Assembly (NCBI RefSeq): GCF_032854445.1
Contig: NC_088295.1
Span: forward strand, 1,554,501 to 1,618,500
Reading direction: 5' to 3'
DNA from: Liolophura sinensis
Taxonomy: Eukaryota; Mollusca; Polyplacophora; Chitonida; Chitonidae
Length of the DNA stretch: 64,000 bases
The translations under genes and the position numbers were made by a program. The first letter of the stretch is position 1; each line of letters begins with the position of its first letter. The notes beneath the pieces are model-generated. The model did not search any database, had not been told where the DNA came from, and saw only the letters and a program-made list of their open reading frames with translations. Below are positions 1 through 11,699 of the stretch, in pieces.

Positions 1-19
1 ATGTTGTGTGTGAACTGAC

Positions 20-101
20 CTTGTTTTCAACGCTCACCAAAGCACCTGCCTCGACTAACAGCTTAGCGACCTTTGACCTCTCTTCTTCACAAGCCAGGTG
101 T
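20..101 (-). CDS. PSMD10: PSMD10 (gankyrin) exon, C-terminal ankyrin repeat
   Basis: This is the most 3' exon of the gene in the window. On the minus strand an acceptor ending TTTATTTCAG precedes an 82-nt exon. Its first base completes a Leu codon split with the previous exon, and 27 codons follow, beginning HLACEEERSKVAKLLVEAG. Gankyrin has HLACDEERVEEAKLLVSQG at the matching place in its penultimate ankyrin repeat. The exon ends at AACAAG followed by GTCAGT, a plausible donor, so one more exon is expected beyond the left edge. Gankyrin binds the ATPase subunit Rpt3/PSMC4 and acts as a 26S proteasome assembly chaperone in cytosol and nucleus. Family assignment is firm from three co-linear exons. 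Only the exact 3' boundary is uncertain. Confidence 0.88.
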
Positions 102-257
102 CTGAAATAAACCGAATATCATTGTGGACACAATTCAATGACATACAAATGAAGAAAACAGAATTGTCTTCAGTGGCAAAAGTGACATTTCACACTGTCA
201 CTCATACATCAGATTGAGTGTGTAACATGACATCTGCTGTATAGATAGAGTATTATC

Positions 258-912
258 TTCAATCAAGTATTGTACACTCTTAATCAAGTACAGTATCACC
301 CTTAAACAACTACAGTAACACCCATAATCAACCACAGTACTACCCATAATCAACTACAGTACCATCCATGATCAACTACAGTACCACCCATGATCAGCTT
401 CAGTACCACCTATAATCAACTACATGTACATTACAACCCTGGATCAACTACGGTACCACCCATGATCAGCTACAGTACCACCCATGATCAGCTACAGTAC
501 CACCCATTATCAACTACAGTACCACTCAAAATCAAATACTGTACCACCCATGATCAGCTACAGTACCACCCATTATTAACTACTGTACCACTCATGATCA
601 GCCACAGTACCACCCATGATCAGCCACAGTACCACCCATAATCAGCCACAGTACCACCCATGATCAACTACAGTAACACCCTTGATCAGCTACAGTACCA
701 CTCATGATCAGCCACATTGCCCCCATTATCAACTACAGTACCACCCATAATCAGCTACTGTACCACCTATAATCAACTACTGTACCACCCATGATCAGCA
801 ACAGTACCACCCATGATCAGCTACAGTACCACCCATTATCAACTACAGTACCACTCATTATCAACTACAGTACCACCCATAATCAGCTACAGTACCACCC
901 ATGATCAACTAT
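258..912. repeat. Minisatellite, 22-bp unit (about 30 copies)
   Basis: Tandem units of the form CAGTACCACCCATGATCAGC plus TA, with variants AATCAACTA and ATTATCAACTA. The period is 22 bp. Many units carry the palindrome TGATCA. The array lies in the intron between the two most 3' PSMD10 exons visible here. An 83-codon open frame across it is a by-product of the repeat. Confidence 0.93.
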
Positions 913-1101
913 AACAAAAATTCTATAACAAGTTCTCTAAAATTTCACATAGATTACAAAAATTAAGTCAGCTATGTTCCTGGGAAGGAATTAAAGACAA
1001 GGATCCTACATTTCGCTGCACAAACAAGACCCCATCAAGAGTTTAATAATGGTTTAAAAAGATATCATTGCTGGCTGTGACGATCTTTAACCAGTGCTCA
1101 C

Positions 1102-1268
1102 AGGGGTGTGTTCCCAGCCTTGTCTTTGTAGTTGACATCAACACTATAAGATAAGAGAAGCTTGACCATCTTGACATGGCCTTTGGACGCAGCTCTGTGC
1201 AGTGGGGTGTTGTTTACATTGTCCCCTACATTAAGGTCAGCGCCATGTTCCAGCAGTGTCTCTGCTAT
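1102..1268 (-). CDS. PSMD10: PSMD10 (gankyrin) exon, middle ankyrin repeats
   Basis: A 167-nt exon on the minus strand lies between the acceptor TTTTTGTTCTCAG and the donor GTGAGC. It encodes IAETLLEHGADLNVGDN, then NNTPLHRAASKGHVKMVKLL, then a segment ending DKAGNTP. These are helix 2 of one ankyrin repeat, a complete repeat, and the start of the next with its TPLH turn. It joins in frame to the upstream exon (ASKDRFE then IAETLL; human ASKNRHE then IAVMLL). It also joins to the downstream exon through a split Leu codon in TPLHLAC. The match to gankyrin is co-linear throughout, with typical invertebrate-level divergence. No frameshift or stop is present. Confidence 0.92.
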
Positions 1269-1878
1269 CTGAGAACAAAAACCATGACTTAGATGTATAG
1301 ATGATGAGTGCTTGAACTGTGAAACTAATTGCAGAATTGTATTAATTAAGAATTGTAGTAACCGTATAAATAATACGCCTTAAAAAACACAAGATTTCAT
1401 TCAATCTACTACAAGCCTACATCCTTCTAAGAATGCATTTTACCAGAGAAAACATGTACAAATGACAACAATATGTACATTTCAAATTTTCTATGTACAG
1501 TCTATACTACATCATACAGAGAGGGAAAGCTTGTCAGTAGCTTGTCAATGGTTAAGCATCTACCCCAGACACTCCTGGCAATCCATAAAACTCACCATCA
1601 ATGTCAAAATGAAAAATTCTTGGGTACGGTTCAACAACATTCAATCAATCTTATAATTAACCTAACAGAAGCAAATGCTGCCAAATACATGTATACATGT
1701 ATAGGTAACAGGTACACAAGTGAAAAAAGCTAAAAATTCTTGCACATGGTGTTCAACAACAATTAGTAAATTAATGTATTGAATCACACTACCTGTATAT
1801 TTACTTACATTTCAAAGTTTGCCTCAATAATGTACATGTAAGGGAATACAAGATGTGTGTCACAAGGTGATCTGATAC
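1269..1878 (-). other. PSMD10 intron (610 nt)
   Basis: AT-rich sequence between two PSMD10 exons. The donor GTATCA is at the right end and the acceptor TTCTCAG at the left end, read on the minus strand. Short open frames here on the plus strand have no recognisable content. I see nothing else in this stretch. Confidence 0.85.
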
Positions 1879-2124
1879 CTCAAATCTGTCTTTGGATGCA
1901 GCATAATGCAGAGAGCATTGACCCGTCGAGTTGATAGCATTGACCTGGGCTCCCCTGGCTATTAAGTTGGAGACAATTTGTGTGCGCCCAGCTGAGACGG
2001 CAATCATCAGTGGAGTCCAATTAGCCTCATCTCTCTGATCAACAGGAACCTCCAGTGAGAGAAGATACTCCACTATCTCTGTGTGCCCAGCTGAGGTGGC
2101 CCAGTGCAACGCTGTCCTCCCAGA
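1879..2124 (-). CDS. PSMD10: PSMD10 (gankyrin) exon, N-terminal ankyrin repeats
   Basis: A 246-nt exon (82 codons, phase 0 at both ends) lies between the acceptor TGTGTTGTTAG and the donor GTATCA. It encodes [20 protein letters not shown], then two further ankyrin repeats including [18 protein letters not shown] and [12 protein letters not shown]. Gankyrin has [27 protein letters not shown] and LHYAASKNR at matching positions, so orthology is clear. The exon upstream, coding the N terminus of about 38 residues in vertebrates, was not found in the window. The 5' edge of this exon is itself the seed of the 110-bp array that follows to the right, which places many decoy acceptors just upstream of it in the transcript. 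Confidence 0.94.
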
Positions 2125-2960
2125 CTAACAACACACAGAAGACACATACATGTAATATCTCAGGTATTAGGGTAACTCATAACTATCTCTGTCTGCCCAG
2201 CGGAGGTGGCCCAGTGCAACGCTGTCCTCCCAAACTAACAACACACAGAAGACACATACATGTAATATCTCAGGTATTAGGGTAACTCATAACTATCTCT
2301 GTCTGCCCTGCGGAGGTGGCCCAGTGTAACGCTGTCCTCCCAAACTAACAACACACAGAAGACACATACATGTAATATCTCAGGTATTAGGGTAACTCAT
2401 AACTATCTCTGTCTGCCCTGCGGAGGTGGCCCAGTGTAACGCTGTCCTCCCAAACTAACAATACACAGAGGACACATACTTGTAATATTTCTGGTATTAG
2501 GGTAACTCATAACTATCTCTGTCTGCCCAGCGGAGGTGGCCCAGTGTAACGCTGTTCTCCCAAACTAACAATACACAGAGGACACATACTTGTAATATTT
2601 CTGGTATTAGGGTAACTCATAACTATCTCTGTCTGCCCAACGGAGGTGGCCCAGTGTAACGCTGTCCTCCCAAACTAACAATACACAGAAGACACATACA
2701 TGTAATATCTCAGGTATTAGGGTAACTCAAAACTATCTCTGTCTGCCCAGCGGAGGTGGCCCAGTGTAACACTGTCCTCCCAAACTAACAATACACAGAG
2801 GACACATACATGTAATATCTCAGGTATTAGGGTAACTCATAACTATCTCTGTCTGCCCAGCGGAGGTGGCCCAGTGTAACGCTGTCCTCCCAAACTAACA
2901 ATTAACAATACACAGAGGACACATACTTGTAATATTTCTGGTATTAGGGTAACTTATAAC
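2070..2960. repeat. 110-bp minisatellite built from the PSMD10 intron/exon junction
   Basis: The anchor GGAGGTGGCCCAGTG recurs with a period of exactly 110 bp; GGTGGC ends at 2210, 2320, 2430, 2540, 2650, 2760 and 2870. The leftmost copy, ending at 2100, is the genuine exon edge. On the minus strand each of the seven extra units holds the 3' splice-site region (TGTTGTTAG or TATTGTTAG) followed by about 50 bp of exon encoding [15 protein letters not shown]. It then runs into intron-derived sequence with an in-frame TGA. So the tandem unit is part intron, part exon. The last unit carries a 9-bp insertion (about 2901-2909) and then decays near 2960. Confidence 0.93.
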
Positions 2961-3132
2961 TAAATTTATGAAATTTAGCTATATAAGAAATTTATAATTT
3001 TCCACTAGGATATCATTCTACATTCTAAACAATAAAAATTTCCGAAAATCAACAGAAACTCTCCAACAGAAAAAAACCCAAAACCCCAACAAAACAAACA
3101 GGAGATTTTGTCATGGATAAAATTTCAGGCCA

Positions 3133-3350
3133 TTTACAACTCAATACCATTGGACGGACTGTCCAATATAGAGCTTTTCACCTCAATATCATGGGCAGAC
3201 TGTCCAATATTGAGCTTTACACCTCAATACCATGGACGGACTTTTCAATATAGAGCTTTACACCTCAATACCAGGGATGGACTGTCCAATATAGAGCTTT
3301 ACACCTCAGTACCATGGACGGACTGTCCAATATAGAGCTTTTCATGTTAC
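3133..3350. repeat. 41-bp tandem repeat (5 copies)
   Basis: CTCAATACCATGGACGGACT-type units start at about 3140, 3182, 3223, 3264 and 3305, each followed by GTCCAATATAGAGCTTT. Periods are 41-42 bp. Short open frames across it reflect the repeat. Confidence 0.9.
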
Positions 3351-3589
3351 GACATCGTGGTGACGTCTCTCTGTGCATGGATGTCACTTTACAGCATGCT
3401 GGGGTCAATCAGTGCATTTTGGCTTCAGTAGGTATATTCAATAATTACTATCACCTATCATTAATAAATTTTATTTACCTGAAATATTTATTTCAGAGGG
3501 TTTGCAAGATAAGACAGGTGATTAAAGTCACATTTAATGAATTTTTTTTAATTATTTACAATAATGGTATCCACCCTCTCATGACATTA

Positions 3590-3945
3590 AACGCCTGTGA
3601 CCAAGACGTCATGTCACAAATGCCTGTCACAAAGATGTTGTAACGTCCAGTCATGTCACAAAGGCCTGTCACCAAGATGTTGTTACATCATGTCACAAAG
3701 GCCTGTCACACAGATGTCGTAACATCCTGTCATGTCACAAAGGCCTGTCACCAAAATCTTGTAACGACACGTCACAAAGGCCTGTCACCAAAGTGTCATA
3801 ACGACACGTCACAAAGGCCATTCACCAAAATGTTGTGATGTACCTCATGCCATGTCACAATGGCCTGTTTCCACGATGTGGTAACATGACATCTGATCAC
3901 AAAGGCCTTCCACCAAGATGTTGTAACATGACAACTAAAAACTCT
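3590..3945. repeat. Degenerate 37-42 bp tandem repeat
   Basis: Units of the form GTCACAAAGGCCTGTCACCA followed by AGATGTTGTAACATC. There are about nine copies, with length changing between 37 and 42 bp and decay toward the right end. Confidence 0.85.
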
Positions 3946-4082
3946 CATATTAAACTAACTTCAAACATAACAGATTTTCGCAAGTGATTATATGTACACA
4001 AGATTTAAGGTTTTAACTCTTTTTCAAACAACTTCTGTTGTGAGACAAACTAAAGTGTGCTATTTTAAATATTTTCCGACAT

Positions 4083-4999
4083 TTCATCATTACAATGATT
4101 CCACTGATGTTGCAGTTTCATAGTGATTCCATTGATGTAGCAGTTTCATAATGATTCCATTGATGTAGCAGTTTCATAATGATCCCATTGATGTAGCAGT
4201 TTGCTAAAGATTCCACTGATGTTGCAGTTTCATAATGATTCCATTGATGTAGCAGTTTCATAATGATTCCATTGATTTAGCAGTTTCACAATGATCCCGT
4301 TGATGTAGCAGTTTCATAATGATTCCATTGATTTAGCAGTTTCACAATGATCCCGTTGATGTAGCAGTTTCATGATTCCATTGATGTAGCAGTTTCATAA
4401 TGATTCCATTGATGTAGCAGTTTCATAATGATCCCGTTGATGTAGCAGTTTCATAATGATTCCATTGATGTAGCAGTTTCATAATGATTCCATTGATGTA
4501 GCAGTTTCACAATGATTCCATTGATGTAGCAGTTTCATAATGATCCCATTGATGTATAAGTTTCATAATGATCCCATTGATGTAGCAGTTTCATAATGAT
4601 TCCATTGATGTAGCAGTTTCACAATGATCCCATTGATTTAGCAGTTTCACAATGATTCCATTGATGTAGCAGTTTCATAATGATTCCATTGATGTGGCAG
4701 TTTCATAATAATTCCATTGATGTAGCAGTTTCACAATGATCCCATTGATGTATAAGTTTCATAATGATTCCAATGATGTAGCAGTTTCATAATGATTCCA
4801 TTGTTGTGGCAGTTTCATAATGATTCCATTGATGTAGCAGTTTCATAATGATTCCATTGTTGTAGCAGTTTCATAATGATTCCATTGATGTAGCAGTTTC
4901 ACAATGATTCCATTGATGTAGCAGTTTCACAATGATCCCATTGATGTAGCAGTTTCATAATGATTCCATTGATGTAGCAGTTTCATAATGATTCCATTG
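4083..4999. repeat. 28-bp minisatellite (about 32 copies)
   Basis: Units of ATTCCATTGATGTAGCAG plus TTTCATAATG with a 28-bp period. Variants include TTTCACAATG and GATCCCATTG. The array is broken at its right end by a SINE, and one last unit resumes after the SINE at about 5263-5290. Confidence 0.94.
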
Positions 5000-5262
5000 A
5001 TTTATTGATTTGATTAGTGTTTTACGCCGTACTCAAGAATATTTCACTTATACGACGGCGGCCAGCATTATGGTGGGTGGAAACCGGGCAGAGCCCGGGG
5101 GAAACCCACGACCATCCGCAGGTTGCTGACAGACCTTCCCACTTACGGCCGGAGAGGAAGCCAGCATGAGCTGGACTTGAACTCACAATGACCGCATTGG
5201 TGAGAGGCTCCTGGGTCATAACGCTGCGCTAGCGCGCTAACCGACTAAGCCACGGAGGCCCC
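5000..5262 (-). mobile_element. SINE family A, near full length, inside the 28-bp array
   Basis: Read on the minus strand it starts GGGGCCTCCGTGGCTTAG, a tRNA-like head. It has an A box (TGGCTTAGTCGG), a B box (GAGTTCAAGTCC) and the long variable region of a Leu/Ser-type tRNA. A body with GGTTTCCACCCACCATAATG follows, then the tail CGTCGTATAAGTGAAATATT, CTTGAGTACGGCGTAAAAC and an A-rich end. On either side lies TGATTCCATTGAT / TGATTCCACTGAT, a likely 13-bp target duplication with one mismatch. RNA polymerase III promoter boxes are expected for this class. It has no coding capacity. Confidence 0.92.
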
Positions 5263-6977
5263 GTTGATTCCACTGATGTAGCAGCTTCACACACACACAA
5301 AAAAATAATGCTGCTGATTTGAAAACTCCTGCCTTCACAACATTAAAGTTCATCTCCTTTCGTTTCTAGGCCAGTTCCAAAATGCTGAACTCTTCACTCA
5401 TGCTGAAATATACATCTAATTATGATATGTGTACCTAATTATGAATAAATAATTATAAATCTGGACACAGATCCTTTAATTAGGCTAATTTACTATATGT
5501 ATGTCCAGACCAGCTAGTCCATCTACATGTAGATGTTTTATTTACACACATATGGCGTTTATACTCTGTGAACTATTTTCAAAGAGGAGTCCATCCTCAT
5601 ATCTGAGGAAAAAAGGCACAGATTTCAAACTTTCACCCCTCATCTCAGCTCATTTCTGTGTAACTTTCCGGTGGAATTCTGAATATTGTCCTTACAATTT
5701 ACTATCCTCACTGATGAAACTAATTACCTCACTGACTTGTGGTCACACTGACTACTAAAACTTTGCCAGTACAGAGTGTCTCACCTTAGACAGCCATTTT
5801 GATTGATCTATTTCACTAGTATTTTATGCTGTACTCAAGAATATTTCACTTATATATATTCCACTTCAAAGTGTCATGTGGACTACATGTAGTTGTGGGT
5901 TTGAAATGTTTTGGTGCTGAAATCCTCCAGAAAACTATTACATTTCCATTGCCACCTGTCAGCACAACTTAATCTTCTTAATTCAACCCAGACGGCCATA
6001 AAAAAGAAATTGTATTTTAACTTTTTTTTTCACCTTTCTAAAGGAAAAAAAATATCATCATATTGATAGCTGCTTGCTCAGAGATAGACAAATGAAGTTT
6101 GGCATACGTTTTGCAGCATTTGGACAGTAGTGAGCATGAAATACCCCCGAACGTTCCATACCAGTCGTCTCTTATTGATTGCATGTGAAGATCTGAAGAA
6201 TGAGTTATTATTCAATGAAAGAATACCAAAAATGCATCCACTTTCACATCTTCATCGGTTTACCGCTCTACCTTTTGTATGTCACAGTCCAACTCCTTAT
6301 GACAAAATACGAAAATGTGGTTTGCCTTAATGACACTGACACATTTTGGCAAGCCCATTTCGTTCACATGCAGTGATGGAGGTGTTGAAACCGGGGAGGT
6401 TTGTGTATTTTGCACAACTGGTTCCCTTATTATGTCGCTTACTATTATGGAATACACATACATTTTAAAGTATTGCTTCAACATGACATGTTTATTTTAA
6501 GGCTAGCATTTGTACTTATCCTTTTGACGAAAGCAAAAATTTGTTGTTGTGAACTTTCGCTTCACTCTAACATGTAAATATTATGTCACTGACTACATCC
6601 ATATTTCAGCAACCACAACCTGTCCACTGATTCTCAGTTGCCAAAATTGTGGCTGTTTCCTGGGCCAAAGATTGAGCAGGTGTGTCTCAGGAACCCAGAT
6701 GGTGTATTCTGTAAGATGGATCCGAAGCTAGAGACTATGTGATCTCCTTAGTAACAAACAGCGTGGGTGAAAAAAAAAACGTTCTCCCAACGTTATTTGC
6801 AAAGGAAAATGCCTATTTTAGAATCAGTGTCAGCGATCTTGTATCCATTGGATTTGCATAATTGTCAGCTCTCCACATAGTCTGAGTATTTCTGCAGAGC
6901 TTTCGTGATTTTATTTTGTCAACTATGCCTTACTGGTTGCTAGCGAAAAGTGACCTTTCCTCAATGCTTTAACATTG

Positions 6978-7090
6978 GGACGCCATCTTGTTTTAGACAC
7001 CAAAGAGTGGTCACTTCCAATTTCTGACCCATCTTACAGAATGTGATGGGACGTCATCTTTGTAATGTTCAGGCGAGCGGAGAAGGTAAA
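6978..7090. promoter_or_regulatory. Possible core promoter motif cluster
   Basis: The sequence holds ACGCCATCTTG, which matches the YY1-type element common near start sites of housekeeping genes. A nearby GGGACGTCATC carries a CRE-like half site, and GAGAAG followed by GTAAAC resembles a splice donor at 7082-7091. Together they could mark a first exon or a divergent start. No coding evidence supports it. Confidence 0.2.
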
Positions 7091-8524
7091 CTTGCTGAAA
7101 TATGGATAGATATTTACCTTTGGGACGACCGACTGTTAGGGATTTTAAGTCTGCTGTCCTGGGATTGTATAGGAATAACTGGACAGGAATCTGCTGTTAG
7201 CAATCGACTGTTTTCCAAAATTTCCCAATGGTTCCATCAGAGATGGACGGGAACAATCCATGACTACGCGAGGCCTTACGAGCGTAGTTATCCAGGACTA
7301 ATCTAATAGTTTAGATGGACTACAGACAAATGTCAATGCCCGAACACTAAATCAGGCTAATCGTCTTAGCATTTGACCCTTCACTTTATTAACACAGGCT
7401 ATTTGTTGTTGTTGTTTCACTGGACGGTCTCTACGTTTGCTGTCGCACAGAATAACATCTTAGATTTGAAAAGAAACATTTTGACTTTCAGTATGGTAAC
7501 TTACATCGTCTGTCTTTATCGCCAGTGACCTGTCATTGTTTATTTTCCATTTCAGCTGGCCTACGTTGCCGTCATAAGCCAGCTGACAGATTTCCACCGT
7601 GCTCGACATCGTGACTTTCGTATTTGGTGGGTGGGAGTGATCTTGTTAGCCCATTTTTCATTGGTGGAATGGATATCTTTTACCCAATCAAATCGTTTCA
7701 CACAAAACATTCTGCTTCCGGTGTAGGGGTCATGAGGTGCAAAATTGCAAGGTTTTAAAGCGAAGGGGTATCGAGGCTTCTTGGAAAATTCCATTACATA
7801 TGATCCTACTCAAGCTGTAATGCCCCAAAGCTACGCTGGTAAGCAGGTAAAGGTCAGAGTTATGATTCAGTGTAAAAGTAATGTTGTTTAATTAACAATG
7901 TATAAATGGCCAGGTAGGGTCGTCCTGTTTTCGGATCAAGGTGCGCATCTGGCATAACAGCTCTGCTTGGTTGGTGTGATGACAGAGGCTGGGACAGGGG
8001 GCAGGGCCTCTCTGCCCGCCTCCTCTACATCACGGGCCGACTGACTAATGACATTACGATGTCCAATCCTTGTTTATCATGTCTGTGTATACCTGATAGT
8101 TTTTAGCCTTTGTCGCCTCATTACCACATGACCGCTGGCTACACCTCATGGGGAGACTGAACTGGTCAAGGTAGGTCACTGACGATGATTATACAGGGCT
8201 GCTGACCGTTCACTGGCACATCTCAGGACCTAGGGGCTAGGGTTGTGTGAAACTATATATTTTACAGTTTGTTCCATCACATTTACTCCTAATACTGTTG
8301 AAATGTTGTAAAGATATTTGACTGTTTGACAGATTTACATGTAATGTCTATGCTTTGACAGGACACTATTGTACACTGCCTTAGACTCCTACTGTTATAC
8401 ATGTCAACACATACCATTTTGGAACAGAGTGAAAAGGCAACATTTCAACACATAGTCTGTAATACAAACAGGCCTATGCTTTTTTCTGGATCCCTACATA
8501 CCAAATATTTTTATTATAAATCAC

Positions 8525-8672
8525 CAGATTTATTTATTTTTTATTTATTTCATGGCGTTTTACATTGTATGCCAGTCAGCATTATGGTGGGAGGAAACCC
8601 ACGACCATCCACAGGTTGCTGGAAAACCTTCCCACTAAAAGTTTGAGAGAAAACCGGCATGAACTGGTTAAA
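8525..8672 (-). mobile_element. SINE family A, partial and degenerate
   Basis: On the minus strand it retains CCGGTTTTCTCTC, GGATGGTCGTGGGTTTCCTC and CACCATAATGCTGAC, followed by a GTAAAACGCCATGAAATAAA-like tail. The tRNA head and the CGTCGTATAAGTG block are missing or deleted. Confidence 0.8.
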
Positions 8673-10699
8673 TCACAATAAGTGAAATGTGAAAATATTT
8701 GTTTGGTCATGTTTGGGAATTAGGTGAGTTAGTATTCCACATGCAGGGTTTAAACTTTTATACATAAAAGCATATAACACACAAAATACCCTATTCTGTA
8801 GTAAGAAATGTCGAAGAAACTGTAATATTTTAGTCACAAAATACTAACAGAAATTATGTTTATGGTTTTCCGTATAGATGTGTAAGGTATACAGTATTAA
8901 TATGAGGTGGAATTAAAATGTGATTGTCAACACTAATGAATAATAATCCCTCGCATATTAAAATTAGGTAACTAATTTCACAGTTTTCATTATGATTTTT
9001 GTTTAGTGTGTTTGAGATTATCCCAGTTCTTTTTTGCTAAGCAATGCATTAAATTTTGAGCTTGTACATGAATACATTGTGTTTTAAAGTGAGTGTCTGA
9101 ACCTGTGAGAAACTGTGAAAAAGTTTTCCCAGTCCATGTAAGTGAAGGTTCATATAACAAGCATGTCCTCCCATACTTCTTTTTTATGTAATATAATTGA
9201 GGACTACAAAAGCCTGTAATATATAAATTTAACTTCTAATCTGTTTTCCCCACTTAGACAATTAAATTTAATTGTAAACTGAAGCAGTCACTCCTTCCAT
9301 TTCCACTGGGTGTAAAGTTAAGACGATAAGTGGCAACAGTAGTGAAAAGCTTTTGACATGATTAAGTGAATGTAATTAAAGCAACATTTGCAATGGTCTT
9401 GTAAAGCTGTTACCTTAAGGGTATAATTAAATGAGTGAAATATTTTGAGTACCGTGTAAAGCACCAATGAAGCAAATAAAATAAATGAATAAATAAATAA
9501 AGGGTATAAACTGAATATACATTGTTCATGCATATGTGGTAATCAATGTGGGGGCAATTTCAGGTGTTCACTCGTACCATTAGCAAAGCAATTAGTGACA
9601 TTGTAATGTCAGTTAAATCCCTTAATTAACTGTCCAGAAAACTTTAAGATCAACATTTGGCCAATAAAGGGTGTATAAGTTTTAGAGGGAAATGGTATAT
9701 TACTGCTGAGGTGGTAGACTGGGAAGGCTAAAATGATAAAATGTCCCTGCCAGTGAGACTTGATTTAGTATAACATGAACATTCATTTATTAAAATGACC
9801 ACATTAGGGTATGGTATTCCATTGTAGAAGGCACCACCTCCAGTTGTGGAATAATTCACTAACAAGGAAAACACATCAGGAAATTTGAGTGAAGTCAACA
9901 GTGATGCTGATGAAAGTTAATCTGTTTTGAAATGTGACAGCTGCCAGTGTCAGTAATGTTGACCTGGCTTTTCACACCACACTTTGTGGTTTTATTCTAT
10001 TTTAATTGTCTGCACACACCCACCCTGGATATCTAATATCAATTTTTTTTCTGGGATTTAACCTGGGTCAGTATAGTACTCAAGATGATATGATAAATAG
10101 GCTAGCATTGTCCCTGCAGTTCATTTAAAGCTAAAGCTGAGGGCTCAAATTTCCCCATGTGTAGATGTGATATGAAAGTCAGCAGTCCAAGCTGATGAGA
10201 TTTTGGGTGATGCTGTTTGCCTGGGATAGAATGACATTCTCTCTCTCCCTGAAGGCTGTAGGTGTACTGGGCTGTTGTGGTTTAGTGTAGATGTAGTTGT
10301 GAGACATACCACTGTTGCGGGTTTATCTGTCTGTGAACAATGTGCGTGTGAGACTCCTGCCTGGGGTCTCTTACCATAAACACTCCTGTAGACCTGTCTG
10401 TATTGCATCTGAACAGGGGAATATATGATCTTACACCTATGTTGTGTCATGCTGAGGTCAAGTTTGTGCAAAACTCTGTTTTGTTCACTCTGCCATGCAC
10501 ATGTGCATAAAGTGCAGCATTATTAGTGGTGTCTTGTCAGTGTGCTAATTTTCTGTGTGTGTACAGATTTTTATGAAGCCAGTTTTATTTCATTTTTGTA
10601 AAATTAATCACCTGAACAGGAGTAGTGAGTTTCTGTTGGCTGCTCAGTGCTATTCTGATTAGGTACATTTTTAAACCTAGAACTGAGAGCTGTGTGCTC

Positions 10700-11690
10700 A
10701 GTGTACATGTATATTGTGTACTTGTGTACTTGTTTAATGTGTAGTTGTGTACATGTATAATGTGTAGTTGTGTACATGTGTATTGTGTATTTGTGTACAC
10801 GTGTGTTGTGTAGTTGTGTACATGTATAATGTGTAGTTGCGTACATGTATGCGTAGTTGTGTACATGTATAATGTGTAGTTGTGTACATGTATAATGTGT
10901 AGTTGCGTACATGTGTGTTGTGTACATGTATAATGTGTAGTTGTGTACATGTGTATTTGTGTACATGTGTATTGTGTAGTTGTGTACATGTATGTGTAGT
11001 TGTGTACATGTATAATGTACACTTGTGTACATGTATAATGTGTAGTTGTGTACGTATATAATGTGTAGTTACATACATGTATAATGTGTAGTTGCGTACA
11101 TGTATAATGTGTAGTTGCGTACATGTATAATGTGTAGGTGCATACATGTATAATGTGTAGTTGTGTGTATGTATAATGTGTAGTTGTGTACATGTATAAT
11201 GTGTAGTTGCGTACATGTATAATGTGTAGGTGCATACATGTATAATGTGTAGTTGCGTACATGTATAATGTTTAGGTGCATACATGTATAATGTGTAGTT
11301 GTGTGTATGTATAATGTGTAGTTCTGTACATGTATAATGTGTAGTTGGGTACATGTATGATGTGTAGTTGCGTACATGTATGATGTGTACTTGCGTACAT
11401 GCATGATGTGTACTTGCGTACATGAGTAATGTGTAGTTGCATACATGTGTAATGTGTAGTTTCTACATGTATAATGTGTAGTTATGTGTAGTTGTGTACA
11501 TGTATAATGTGTAGTTGTGTACATATATAATGTGTAGTTGCGTACATGTATAATGTGTAGTTGCATGCATGTATAATGTGTACATGTACATGTATAATGT
11601 GTAGTTGTGTACATTTATAATATACACTTGTGTACATGTATTATGTGTTATGTGTACATGTATAATGTGTATGTGTACAAGTATGTTCCT
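10700..11690. repeat. 23-bp minisatellite rich in TACATGTA (about 42 copies)
   Basis: Units of GTGTAGTTGTGTACATGTATAAT, variants GTTGCG and GGTGCAT, with a 23-bp period. Each contains the palindrome TACATGTA or GTACATGTAC. Because 23 is not a multiple of three and no unit frame has stops on the minus strand, overlapping frames of 142-229 codons appear on that strand. They are repeat by-products. Confidence 0.95.
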
Positions 11691-11699
11691 CTTGGAACA

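Larger units (their letters stand above)
5291..10690. other. Noncoding stretch with SINE fragments
   Basis: AT-rich sequence, probably PSMD10 intron 1 and/or intergenic. A short piece of the family A tail (minus strand) is at about 5815-5858 and a partial copy at 8525-8672. A possible promoter-like motif cluster is near 6975-7090. Open frames here (for example 7561-7794 and 10145-10471, minus) show no recognisable domain. I looked here for the first PSMD10 exon and did not find a supportable one. Confidence 0.6.

Noticed and set aside
258-912. CRISPR-like array of short repeats
   Set aside because: Units are contiguous without unique spacers and the DNA is clearly animal nuclear. The same holds for the other short-period arrays.
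5365-5412. Minus-strand ATG reading MSEEFSILELA, reminiscent of a gankyrin N terminus
   Set aside because: A stop codon follows at once (TAG after LELA), no donor fits, and the next residues do not resemble gankyrin. Not accepted as PSMD10 exon 1.
6880-6985. Minus-strand ATG near the CCATCTTG motif as another PSMD10 first exon
   Set aside because: The frame ends after five codons, and the one GTAAGG donor nearby does not keep phase with the downstream exon.
10585-11614. Overlapping minus-strand frames of 142-229 codons rich in Tyr, Thr and His
   Set aside because: The 23-bp unit cycles through all three frames without stops. The frames overlap one another and have no independent support.
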